Position numbers and translations under genes: made by a program. A stretch of 64,000 bases of DNA from Adiantum capillus-veneris (lineage: Eukaryota; Streptophyta; Polypodiopsida; Polypodiales; Pteridaceae), in NCBI GenBank assembly GCA_014529385.2, contig CM043946.1, positions 19,611,077-19,675,076 of the forward strand, in the 5' to 3' direction. Below the pieces are notes generated by a model. The model worked only from the letters and a program-made list of their open reading frames with translations. It searched no databases and was not told where the DNA came from. Position 1 is the stretch's first letter; each line of letters opens with the position of its first letter. Shown in pieces: positions 24,564 to 37,100 of the stretch.

Positions 24564-26521
24564 ATGGAGGCCCAACGCCAAATGTCCGGATATCCTCTTT
24601 TCTTTGGAGAGCCTGAAGAGGATGCAGAATTATTTCTAGCAAATTTCAAGATGTCTTTTCGTATCAAGAGGATAGTAACTGATCAAGAATGTCTAGAGAT
24701 GTTTGAGGTGGTCCTTAGGAAAGATGCTAGCACTTGGTTTGACTCTTTTCCTGAGGAAGTTAAAGGGAATTACATGGAATTTGTGAATCATTTCAAGAGA
24801 TACTTCTTTGATCCCCAAAACACGCAAAAGCTATGGCAAGACATTGTTTCTCACAAACAAAAAGACTTAGATGACTACTACATGTATAAACAAGAGTTTC
24901 TACGTCTTTGGGTTGTATGGGTGAGAAATGTTGCTAACTCTGGTGATGGTGCAAAGTTCCTAAAGAAGGAGAGGTTCATAGCCGGACTCTTCTCTGACCT
25001 TAAGGTAAAAGTTGAGGCGGGTGCACCTGCTACCTTTGATGCACCTGAAACTAGGGCTGCTGAGAAATATAGGAAACTCAAGTGCTTAAGGGGAGAGGTT
25101 CCAAAGAAGGTCTTAGACCCAAATGTAAGTCACAAGCATACAAATCTAGGGAGCTTCCTGAGGTAACGACGGAAGTGATTAAGAAGTTAAATGAATCTTT
25201 AAGGAGCCTGTCAATTCACCTTGCACAAGCTGTAGGTCCAAAGGGACAAGCAAAGTAGTCTGAAGAGCAAGATCCACGACCTAGGAGAGTCTTGCAATGT
25301 TGGAATTGCGGAGAGTCTGGACATGGGATGTATAATTGTCCTTGGCCCCGTGGGGAGCCATGGAGACCTAACTTGAATTACCCAGTGCTGAATGCAGGTG
25401 AAGGAGTTGGTCAACAACCGAGGCTTCTACAAAGGCCAAGTGGACCAAGACCATCTCCACAAGGGGTGGAAGGAGTTTCACCTTTGCTTGACCCAAATGT
25501 CAATGTTATAGAAGTCACACAATCCAAAGAGGGTGACTCAATGAAGCAAATGGCATTAAGCATGGCTGAGGAAAAGGTAAAGGGAAAGAAGGTGTCACAT
25601 CACAGAAGGCAAGAAGGCAAAGGCAAGAAGGCAAAGGAGACCAAGGAAGCTAAGAGGACTCGACGTCGTATCAATCTCGAAGACTTCCCTCTTGGACATG
25701 GTATGGCTCCATACAACCTGTTGGAAGACATGCGAGGTAAGGGTCCTGATATCTCATGGCCTCAATTCCTTGCATTATGTCCACAAGTTAGAAGGGATTT
25801 AACAAAGGTAGTTAGCACTAGGAGAAAGGTAAAAGAGAGTGTGCCTATTGTAAAAATTGCACAAGATGAAATGAATGAGGATATTACACATGTGCTAGAT
25901 TGTTACATCAAAGGAAGATTGGTTAGGAAAGGTGTAGTGGATGGGGGCGCACAAATTTGCATCATGACAGAGGGACTCATGCAAAGACTAGGCATGCACA
26001 CCCATGAGACACCTGAAATTAAAGTCAAGATGGCAAACAATAGCAAGGCTAGATGCGTAGACATTTGTAAAAATGTTTTTGTGGAGGCCTTTGGCATTAA
26101 GAAGGCAGTGGATTTCTATGTCATCTCTACCAAAGGAAATGGTTACCCATTTATCCTAGGAAGACCATGGCTAATGAAAATGCAAGCTTTGCAGGATTGG
26201 GAGAGTGGAAATCTAATTTGCAGGAATGACAATCATAAGAAGGTTATCTTTGACATGAAGGAGCAACTCCAAGAGGAGCTCCATGAAGAATCATCACAAA
26301 GTGAGACGGAGGAAGGCTGGACAGATAGCACTTCAGAAGAAGAAAGTAGCGGTAGCATTACTGAAGAGGAGTCTTTTATTGAAGTGATGGGGGTAAGTTT
26401 TAAGCCAAATAACCAAGAGACCTCTTGCCCAGGTTTGGAAGAGGTAGGTTCCCAAGAGAACCAAAAAGTGGAATATGAAGGAATGCTAGAAGGTATGTTG
26501 TACAACACTTACAAAGGATGA
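24564..26521 (+). pseudogene. Gypsy-A Gag and protease
   Basis: Starts MEAQRQMSGYPLFFGEPEED. The retrotransposon Gag core includes TWFDSFPEEV and DPQNTQKLWQ. The frame shifts near 25110-25130 and hits TAG at 25256. It then reads through the zinc knuckle CWNCGESGHGMYNC (25297-25338), a Lys-rich linker (EGKGKKAKETKEAKRTRRR), and an aspartic protease whose active-site triad is D-G-G (25940-25948, VVDGGAQICIM) with the later FILGRPWLM. An acidic Glu/Ser tail follows, and the frame stops at 26519 although homologous sequence continues in another phase. The protein would package RNA and process the polyprotein. D-G-G in place of D-S/T-G is also seen in Gypsy-D. Confidence 0.9.
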
Positions 26522-29500
26522 AAGAGAGGAGTTCGAAGGTGTTTCAAGGAAATTTCCTAGGCTTTTTGCTAAATATTACACCGATGTGCGTGGAGTAGAT
26601 GTTGTTCAACACAAGATTGAGTTGAAGCTAGAGGTCACACCTAAGGCTCAAAAGCTACGAAGGCTAGGAGTCATCAAGGACCAGGCTTTACTCAAGGAGG
26701 TAAGAAAGCTTCTAGTAGCAGGTTTCATTTATCCAGTGGAGAATTCAGAGTGGGCTTATCCCGTTGTTGTCACTCCTAAGAAAAACGGAAAATGGAGGGT
26801 GTGTGTGGATTACCGTCCACTCAATGAGGCAACAAAAAGAGATCACTTTCCCCTCCCATTTCAAGATGAGATACTAAATGAGAAGCTGGTCATGAGAAGT
26901 ACACTGTGTGTGATGGCTACTCGGGTTACTTTCAAATTGGTATCGCATTGGAAGATCAGTTGAAAACAACCTTCATCACTCCTTGGGGTTGTTATTCTTT
27001 TAGATTCATGCCATTTGGCCTGACAAATGCTCCTGCAACTTTCCAACGCTTCATGAACATGGTGTTTCAAGAATTCTTTGGAAAGTCCATTAGGGTTTTT
27101 ATTGATGATTTTTGCATTTATAGCTCAAAATCATTGCATCTACAAAGGGTAGAAAAAGGTTTAAAGGAGCATTACAACATGGGAGGTCAACTCAACCTCG
27201 ACAAGTGTCACATAGGTGAGGATGAAGTGATCTTGCTTGGTCACAAGGTTTCCTATAAAGGCATTGAGGTGGATCCTTCAAAGGCAAAGGCTCTTATTGA
27301 GCTCCCATCACCCAAGAATCTCAAAGAGGTCATCTCATTCATTCAAAAGGTGAAGTATATGTTACGCTTTATTCACTTAGCTTCGGAGTTGCTTCATCCT
27401 TTGCAAAAGTTGACACAACAAGTAGAATTTGCATGGTCTGATGAGCTTGAAGAGTACTTTTGTAACATTAAAGTCATCATGTCAAAGCTACCAACACTCA
27501 TACCTCCTTGTTGGGAGTACACATTCTTTGTTAGCTCTAGTGTTGGGAGAGAAACAATTGGTGCGGTTTTGCTACAACAAGATCCCCATAGTACCCGGAT
27601 ACGACCCATCTACTTTGCTAGTAGGGTCATGAATGCTTTGGAAAGAGGCTACACGGAGGCAGACTTCATGATGCTTTCTCTCATGTTTGCGGTGAGAAAG
27701 TTTAGATCCTACTTGCTACCAAAACCTTTTATAATTCTCACTACAAATTTTTTTTTTCCTTGGGTGTCATCTCAAATGAATCTTAGTACTAGGATCTCAA
27801 AGTGGATTATGGAGTTTCAAGAGTTCCAATACTCTTTCAAGGTAGAAGATAGTGTGCGTGCACAATTGGCAGGGATCCTTACTTATAGGGTACATGAGAA
27901 GGAGATTAAGGTGCCTGAAATAAATACCCTACCATTGCCACCACCAAAAAGTATTCATAATGCTTTTACCTTGTTCTTTGATGGATCTTTTCGACGAGCC
28001 ACAGGAAAAACAGGGGGAGGGCTAGTGTTGCTCAACCCAGGTGGAGAGGTGGTCAGGAAAGAGAAGGTCAATCTACCAGGTTCAACTAGCAACAATGAAG
28101 TAGAATACGACACACTACTTCATGGTTTAAAGATATGCATTGGCCAAGGTAAACAACGTCTCATGGTAAAAGGGGATGCACTTCTCATTGTGAAGCAGAC
28201 CTTAGGCATTTGGGCATGCAAGAATGAAAGCCTAAGGACAAAAGTTCATGCCATTCGTAGATTGTTTAATCAGTTTGAAGAAGTGCAACTATATCATATT
28301 CCTAGGAAACAAAATGAAGATGCCGATTTACTTGCACAACAAGCAGTTACATGTGTTGAGAAAAAAATGCAGGTCATCATAGTGGCATCAACTGTCAAGC
28401 AACCAAGATACCAGGGATTGGAGTCATTGACTCCCACTATTGGCTACATTTTGGAGGGTGAGTTTCCACAAGACTTCACGAAGGCTCAGAAGAGGGGACT
28501 CATGAAGAAGGCAAGCGTGTATCTCTTCCTAGAAGGATCCCTCTATCAAAGAGGGAAGGATCAAGTGTGCAGAAGAGTACCAACTATCGAGGAAATTCCA
28601 GCTATTCTAAAAGTTTTGCATGAAGAGGCATGTGGTGGTGATCATTTTGCCCAAGAGTTAACTGTGAAGAAGATTTTGCTTGCGGGGTATGTTTGGCCAA
28701 GTCTGCATGTGGATATCCAACATTGGTGTAAAAGTTATCACAATTTCAGGTAAATGGGAATAGAAGATTGGTTTATGGTCCAAGTCAAATCGTGCTTGCA
28801 AATGGACCCTTTGAAAAGTGGGGCATTGATGCTATGGGTCCTCTGCCTAGGACAAAAAATGGTAAACTCTACATTCTAGTGGCTGTAGACTATATGACTA
28901 GGTGGGTAGAAAGCACAAAGTGTGGCAAAGGTAAATGAGAGGACAGTGAGCAAATTTGTCTACACTCACATTTGTTGTAGATTTGGCACGCCTTTGGAGA
29001 TTGTTTCTAATAATGGTCCAGGGTTTAGAAAGGGCTTGTTCATCGAAGTCTTTGAAGAACTTCACATTCTACATCCTCACAATACACCCTACTATCCCCA
29101 GTCAAATGGTTTGGTAGAAAAAGCTAATGGTGTCATTGCAGGAATCATTAGAAAGATGGTGAAAAATAAGACAAAGTTGTGGGATGACTTCTTGGATGGT
29201 GCCTTGTGAGCGTATCGAACCACATATAGGGAAGCCACAGAAATCACACCATTTCACTTGGTCTATGGTCAAGAGGCTTTACAACCAATTGAGCTCAACA
29301 TTCCAACAATGCGGCTTCCATGTCAAAGCAACACAAGATGATCAAGAAGCATGGATGGATTGACTTCTTACCTTAGATGAGCTTGAGTGGAAAATAGAAG
29401 CAGCATACAAGTGCTACCAGAGGAAAGCTACATAGGCGAAGGAGAAGCTTGACAAGAAACTAAAGGACAAAGGCATCAATGAAGGAGATCTTGTGCTAAG

Positions 29501-29845
29501 GTATGACAATCGACTCGATAATCATTTTGATGCCAAATTTGAAACTAGATTTCAAGGTCCATACATAGTTAAGAAGGCTTTCAATTCAAGTTACTATCAA
29601 CTTATGGACATGAATGGGAAGAGCACTCTAGGAAGGTAAATGGTTATCGCTTGAAGCCCTATTTGAGTCGCCTTCTACCAAAGGATCTACCAAAGGTCTT
29701 TCAAACGGCAGCTATCTCATGTAAGTACTGTTCCATGAAGCATGAGTGTAACTCGATCCAAAATTCCAAGGGGCCAAACAATGAAGATCTCGTCAAGGAC
29801 TCTGAAGCACTCTCTTTGGAAAGGATGCTCTATGATGGTACATGA
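26522..29845 (+). pseudogene. Gypsy-A Pol: RT, RNase H, archaeal-type RNase H, integrase
   Basis: Parts in order: RT with KNGKWRVCVDYRPLNEATKR (near 26780), a frame change near 26885, then DGYSGYFQI, FGLTNAPATFQRF and FIDD (27098-27109). RNase H follows (IGAVLLQQD, YTEADFMMLS). A second RNase H begins FTLFFDGSFRRA (27967) with NNEVEYDTLLHG, VKGDALLIVKQ and PRKQNEDADLLAQQA, the archaeal-type domain of Tat-group elements. Integrase has the H-H-C region (CGGDHFAQELTVKK), then WGIDAMGPLP and NTPYYPQSNGLVEKAN. Lesions include changes of frame near 28753-28786 and 28910, a TGA at 29207 in the usual LWAYRTT motif, and further shifts after 29320. The end, VNGYRLKPYLSRLL, is still readable. Confidence 0.92.
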
Positions 29846-29859
29846 ATATACCATCATCC

Positions 29860-29871
29860 GGGGGGGGAGGG
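29860..29871 (+). other. Gypsy-A polypurine tract
   Basis: GGGGGGGGAGGG lies four bases before the 3' LTR start at 29876; it is the expected plus-strand primer. Confidence 0.85.
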
Positions 29872-29875
29872 CTAA

Positions 29876-32256
29876 TGATAGTTATTTTTTTGGCTATCCA
29901 AATTTCCATAGTGAGCTACCTCACCCTACCAAAATCACTCAAACACTGTGGCTATCCCTACCATTTCACTGTACATAGGCGTGTGTGAGTTAGAGGACTT
30001 TCCCTACATTTAAAAAAAAAACCCTCAATTAGCTATTCACTGGGCTAGTTGAGCCAAAAAAATAAAAAATAATTTTAAAAAAGGTATATTATGGTCTCTT
30101 TGTGTGTAAATATTTCATTGTATATAGGGCCTAAATATAAAGATTTTTTATAATTATTTTGGTATTTATTTAAATATTTCTACTTAGGTGTGTGTTATTT
30201 ATACTATGTACTTTGACTCACCATTACCACAATTTTTCTTACTATTTTGCATACTCTTTATTCCATATAGAAATAATATCATGCAAGCTTCTCTTATTTT
30301 TTGTGTAACTCCATCCCAACAAAAATCCAAAAAAACTAGTTTTATTTATGTGTATATGTTTTTCACTATTGTGATTTTTTCCTTCCTACATCTATTCTCT
30401 ATTACTCTCATAAATTAGAACACCAAAACTATTCATCTTTTTATGATAGACTTATAATGAGAGAGATTTATTTTGACCCCTTTATATTTTTTCCACCTAT
30501 ATTATTTATATTTGACATGTACATATTTTTTTAGACCCCTCAATATTTGATTTCCTTAGTTGTACTATTCATTTATATCATGATCTCAACAATATCTTCA
30601 ATTATAAACCTACCAAATAAGGTCAAGGATATGTGGCATATATGCATGCACTATGGAGGGCTCACTCTTGGAGGCATTCAAAAGAATCATCCCAAAAAGG
30701 ACCCCACAAGGACTTTGTGCAGTGGGAAAAGAAAATCGATTTTGCTGAATTTTTAAAGGTCACTTGCTCTCCGAATTTGAAAAGGTGATACAAACAGAAG
30801 TTGTAGCTCATGCACTGAACTTTTGCCTCAAATGTTTTCATATTTTTTTGAGCTACAAGCTGTGAGCTATGATTTTATTGGTGGACCCCAGTTGCCCATG
30901 TTATGCAGCCACACTCCCTCTTCCACTTTATCATTTTCCTCTTTCACACACACTTCTCCACTCATCATCCCCACCACTCCTCTCTGCACCCTACTCACCT
31001 TCTTCTCAACCTTGAAGAATAAGATAAACCATGGTGAACTCATGTCTCCTACACACACTTCCATTCCAAAATTGACCAGTTCCTCCTCCATATTATCCAT
31101 ATCTATCAAAAAAACCACAAAATTCAGCCTCTTCCCTTGAAAGACAGCATCATGGTGATTGATTACTCATATTCAATTACCTTGGCTGCCAAGGAAGGTC
31201 AAGAGTGGAGAAAAAACATACCGTCAAAGCTAGTGGACCATCAACAAGCGTCAAAATTGACCCTACTCAAGACGCTTGGACCATCAATATTGTAAGAAAT
31301 CCATATTTTCTTACCTATTAAGAGTTTTTTCTTCCTTATTTGTATCCTACATGGATGCTCCCATTGTAAATATCCAATTCCATTTGTAAATCAATAAAAA
31401 TACTAACTCTACTAATTTACTAACACTAACCTACTATGAAAAGTCCTATCACCTCCACTTCTCTCCTCTCTCTTTTCTTCATCTATCCCCACCAACTTCT
31501 TGATAAATCCAAGAAAAAGAAATTAAATAAGTGCTGAAAATCTAATCGAACCATGGTTAGAAAAGTAACCCTAGCCCTCAAAATTGCTATAAAAGGAGGG
31601 TGTAGCTAGCACAAAAGGGGGAGGCCATAAGCAAAAGCACTATGCTATAGCTTGAGAAGCCAAGCTCAACCTCTCTAGAAGGAGCTCTTGAGTGGAAGCT
31701 CATTGGCTTATGCATATGCATGTTTTGTATTAGGGGTGATTAGCAAGGGATCTCTATGCCATTGTAAGAGAGAGTGATCATTCAATTGAGAGTAGGAAAT
31801 CTATCATTTCTCCTACTAGTGTAAGCCCAACATTTGTTGAATCAAGGAGGGTGGATTTGGACTAAGCATGGATACTTTATCTCTCTTACAACCTGAAGTC
31901 ATGGACAACAATGATGTGTAAGTGTCTTGGTGTTTTTATTTAAGTTCTTGATAGCTTGTCTCTAGGTGTTGTCCTCAATTTAGCCATAAATCCCACATAC
32001 TGTAAGAGGGCAACAGGGTGGAGAGGACTCCCTTGGCCTTAAGATGGTGATTGGGGTGGATTTTATTGTGATGTGTTGTGGTGTAATTTACTCAAGCTAT
32101 GTTAAACAAATACTAATCTCACTTTGATTGGTCATGACAGATTTATAAGAAGGTATTAATGCAACAAGCACCCCCTCCCCCTTCTCTCTCTTTCTTACAT
32201 ATATAATTGTGTTTGCTTGATCACTGCCGATACATTTCAAAGCAGTACGAGCACTC

Positions 32257-32331
<75 letters not shown>

Positions 32332-32505
32332 ATGCGTCCTAGTTCGCATCCAGAACTAGGTGGTGTCCCAAATTTGTGTAGGGTTAGGTTGCGGGTTTGT
32401 GTGTGTGTTTGTTGTTTTTTCAAACCCCAACCCAATTGAGCGGCACAGGAGCCTAGAAGGGTGCTTAGAGGCCACTCTTCTTGTTGCCCGCCCCGGACCG
32501 CCTCA
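29876..32505 (+). repeat. Gypsy-A 3' LTR
   Basis: Direct repeat of 21389-23954. It contains the TATA box copy at 31588-31595 and a perfect (CT)n tract at 32260-32329, where the 5' LTR has only a short imperfect CT-rich stretch (23737-23779). Confidence 0.95.
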
Positions 32506-33528
32506 GTATATCTAAGGTAACTTTGCCAGTTTTGGTATGTGTTCACACTAGTATAGGTACTCATTTCCTAGAAATGGCACCAATGTCTGAGGGGGCCTTT
32601 CTACAACATCTATCACATCTCACAAATTAAGAGATAGTCTCAAGACTAAAATATCAATCCTAGGGAACAAGTGACTTGGCTAAGACATGGAGGCACGCCA
32701 AGAGGTTATCAAAGAACATTTCATAAAATATAATATCCACCTATCCCAAATGATTTTCTCTATTGAATTGATCATTTAATATGGGGAGATAAATACAAAA
32801 AAGAGATAGAATAGAGATATGTGTTGCTAGACCCATTCTCAACAAGGGATCAAGAGGAGAGATAAGCTAATCTCAATCAAGGTCCAGAGGGGGAGAGGTC
32901 TACCAAGGAGTAATGTGCACCTAATGGAGCTTTAAAAGACTTAGGTTAAGCTTCACTAAAGCCTCCAAAGGCTACTGTTAACACTAGGTTGGTAATGGGA
33001 CACTTTTATGTCCTGAGACACTTATATGTCCTGTTAAGTGACCATTTTCCTTGAATTATGTCAAGGGTTTCAAAATGGATTTTGAGGTGCTATCTATCTA
33101 GAAAGTTGTCTCATGAGCTGAAAAAAACTCGACATTTTTTTGGAATATCAATTCCATCTTTAACATTGTCCTTGCACAACATTTCACAACCTAAACTGTG
33201 TGAAAAAACGGGTCCTGTTTTTGGCTTTTTTCAACTTTTTGCAACTATACCACTCTAGAATTCATGTTTGTGAGGTCTATAATGCTAGAGAACTATCTTT
33301 AGTAGTCCTCAACATGTCCAGATGCTTCTAGGGAGAAACAAATATTATAGTTGTAAGTTATGACCAGATTACAAAAATTGTCAAATCCTGTTTTTTAGCC
33401 AATTTTAGCTCTTCTATGATTTTTTTGGTGGATTTCATGATATCCAAATTCATTTTTGATTTTCTATGTCGCATATTGTAACATAAAGCTAACATTCCTT
33501 GAGTTTTGGGGCACCTAATACCCTATTT

Positions 33529-33850
33529 TGTTGAGATGTCGAGCTCTACACCTTGAGCTGGAATCCACTACGGGTCTTGGCCGCTTACGGCATTTACTCA
33601 CTGGTGCGTTAGGTGACCGACACGGAGGATCTCTGCCAGTGATTCTACAGCTGGACTACACTTATAGTGACAGCCTAGTACGCTTCTAGCGAGTTCACAC
33701 TTAGTGACCGCATGTACATATGTGCTACTTTTCAGCTTTAGCACTTATTCATTTTGTACTCTCTTTTCTGTGAAGAAGAAGAAGAAGCTTTCCATCTCTG
33801 TGTGCTTTGTGCTTGTCTTGTGTAGCTCTCTTGCATCCTCATTCTTTACA
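33529..33850 (+). repeat. Copia-2 5' LTR
   Basis: 322 bp, TGTTGAGATG...TTCTTTACA. The primer-binding site follows without a gap. Confidence 0.97.
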
Positions 33851-34123
33851 TGGTATCAGAGCCTGGTGCAGGCAAGAGAGGCTAAGAGAGCAAGAGCATC
33901 ACAATCCCTTCGTTCGCAATCCACGACCAGATTTTTCGCACAAGTTTCTGAACAGGTCTCCAAAGTGCAGTATACAGAGATTTACTGTACAAGTACAGTG
34001 GTTGTGAAACGCTTGATTGTGGACACTCGTTGAGTGTAGAAAGCGTTACAGGAACCACGATAGCAGGTTCAGCAGATTTGCAAGTTTTTGCAGATTGCAG
34101 CTATTTTGTCTTAGTGCTTCAAG

Positions 34124-37100
34124 ATGTCTGACGGTTTCAGTCAGATTGTTACTGAGAAGCTTGAGAAAAATAACTACCCTGCATGGAAGTTCAGAATAAC
34201 AAATTTCCTAAAAGGAAAAGGTTATTGGGACTATGTAGAAGGAGACAATGAAAAGGAACCAGAGATTCCCGAGGCAAATGCTACACCAGAACAAAGGAAA
34301 GCTTTGAGGGACTGGCAACAAGGCCAGAGAAAAGTGATGTATTGGCTGTCTATGAGCATCACAGATGGCATGATGGGCTATCTACAGGATGCTGAAACCC
34401 CCGCCATTGCATGGAGAAACTTAGGCAGAGTGTTCGAGGTGAACACCAAGGCCAGGAAGCTTCAACTAAAGTCGGAGCTAAATCAGGTTAAGAGGAACAA
34501 CCTCTCAATCAATGATTATGCCTTGAAGATCAAGAGTATCATTGAGGCTCTTGGATCTATTAAAGTCTCAGTAGAAGACGATGACATTGTCCGTGCATGC
34601 TTGGATGGTCTAGGAGATGAGTATGTACATTTTAGGTCTTCCATGAATACAAGAGACGACATCCCCGTGTTCCAAGATTTGATTTCTATGCTTATTCTTG
34701 AGGAGAAGAACCTTGACACATCTTCTTCTCATGGCAGAAATAATTCTGAACAAGCCTTCTATTCTAACTCCAACAGAGGTAGAGGTAGAGGTCGTGGTCG
34801 AGGCCCAAGGGGTTGCAGGGGCCAATTTCTGGAAGGTCAATCAAATCAAAACAATACAGGTGGCAGGGGAAACCAGTCTCAAGGCAGGGGGAGTCAAAGA
34901 GGTCGTGGTGCAGGATCAAGCAGGCAGCAACATACTCCAGATAGTAGAGAATGTTGGACTTGTGGTGAAAGAGGTCACATGTCACGTGACTGTCCAAAGG
35001 GAAAAGCAAGTAGAAAGAGAGAACAGGGCAACTATGCATCTACTAGCAGAGATGCAGATGACAGCAAAAACGAGCGCATGTTTGTTATGCAACATGTAAT
35101 GAATACAATGACTGCAGAGAATTCCACCCAAGATGATGTTTGGTATGTGGATTCAGGTGCCTCTAATCACATGACGTCTCGTGGAGAGTGGTTTAGAGAT
35201 ATGCGCAAACCATATGTGTCAGGCTATGTGCAGACAGGAGATGACACAGCTCACCCCATTGCTCATGTAGGGGACATACCTCTAAATACGAAGAGTGGGA
35301 AATCAAAGTACTTAGCAGATGTACTTCATGTCCCAAACATTACAAAGAATCTTGTTTCTGTTGGACAAATGGTTGAGCAGGGTTTGCAGGTTCGCTTCAA
35401 TCCAAATGGCTGTTATGTAGAAGATTTCCAGAATGGTTGTAAGCTGATCACAGAGGGCAAATGTGTGGGCAGAATGTTTACGCTGAATGTAGACATGCCT
35501 GAGGTAAAAGCTGCATTATTTGCAGAGGGCACAGGTGTTGTGGCTGATGTTGACATTTGGCACAAACGCATTGGCCATGTCAATGAGCAGAGATTGCGCA
35601 ACATGCAATCAAAACAGATTGTAAAAGGTTTGCCCAAATTCAAGGTGGATGGTATGCATAAAGTGTGTGCAGCATGCCAGTTTGGAAAACAGTCAAAGGG
35701 CTCATTTCCACATGAGCGCAATGTATGTAAAAAGCCACTTGAGGTGGTGCACACAGATGTTTGGGGTCCAACCGATACTGCAAGTATACATGGTTGCAGG
35801 TATTATGTCTCTTTCATTAATTACCATACAAGGAAAGTATGGGTCTACTTCATGCGTAACAAAAGTGAAGTGTTTGGTCACTTTCAAGACTTCAAAGTCA
35901 TGATTGAGAAGGAGACAGATATGCAAATCAAGACATTGAGGTCAGATGGAGGGGGAGAGTACTTCTCCAATGATTTTTCAGATTTTCTGCGAATGCATGG
36001 TATACACAGGCAGTTTACATGCAGATATACTCCACAGCAGAATGGGGTCGCAGAAAGGAAAAACAGGCACATTGCAGAGGTTTCACGTGCATTGATGAAT
36101 GAGAAGAACATGCCTCATCATTTCTGGGCTGAAGCTGTAAATACAGCTGTGTACATTATGAACAGGACACCTACAGCTGCGGTGCATGATGTAACACCTG
36201 AGGAAAAGTTTACAGGTACAAAGCTTGATTTGGCACACTTGAAAGTGTTTGGATGCATAGCTTACGTGCATGTACCAGATGAGTTGCGTAGGAAATTGGA
36301 TCCTAAAGCAGAGAAATGTATTCTTGTGGGATATTCCCTTGAACAAAAGGGGTACAGGTGCTACAATCCTACTACACGAGAATTACGAGTGAGCAGAGAT
36401 GTAGTCTTTGATGAGATGAGCAGCTGGTACAGTAATGCACATGGCACTATTGGGGCTGATGTAAAAGATGATGTGGTTGTACAAAATGTGAGGCCACAGT
36501 CACAGGTTTTGAGTGGACCACAAGAGTCCTCTTCTCGTGGCTCTGTTGAGAAACCATGGAATGGTAAACTACGTACGCAGGTTACTCCACCAACAGGTAT
36601 AGGGAATGTATCACGAAAAGGAAAGGAAAAGGTTGATGAACCTCCCTTTATGGTTGATGCATCATCAGGTTTTTCACATGTAGACATGGATTCAGATGGT
36701 TCTGAACAAAGTCTTGATGAGGAATTTGGAATTCCGGCTGTCAGGACACCTGGTGTAAGGAAAGTACAAGAAGATGCTAGAGGGCAAAGGAGTGACCCAG
36801 GACCGCGCAGATCTAATAGAGTCAGAAATCCAATTCAGAAATTGACTTATGATGGGTATCTAGCGCATCACCAAGCCTACATGGCTAAAGTGATACAGGA
36901 TGTGAAGCCCACATGTTTTGAGGATGCAGTTGGAAATGTGCATTGGGATGATGCAATGAATGAAGAGATGGCTGCATTGGAAGCAAATGACACATGGGAG
37001 TTGGTGCCATTGCCAAGTGGCAAGAAAGCTATTGGCTGTAAATGGGTGTATAAAACCAAGCATAAGGCTGATGGTAACATTGAGTGTCACAAGGCAAGGC

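Larger units (their letters stand above)
21389..32505 (+). mobile_element. Gypsy-A: Ty3/Gypsy LTR retrotransposon of Tat-like type, degraded
   Basis: Long LTRs at 21389-23954 (2,566 bp) and 29876-32505 (2,630 bp), both starting TGATAG and ending GGACCGCCTCA. GTAT flanks both sides (21385-21388 and 32506-32509); the fifth TSD base is ambiguous. Between them lie a primer site, gag, protease, RT, RNase H, archaeal-type RNase H, integrase and a polypurine tract. In sampled stretches the LTRs differ by roughly 5%, clearly more than the Copia LTR pairs, so this is an older insertion. The size difference includes a block of about 40 bp present only in the 3' LTR (around 30856-30898) and a microsatellite length change. 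Confidence 0.95.
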
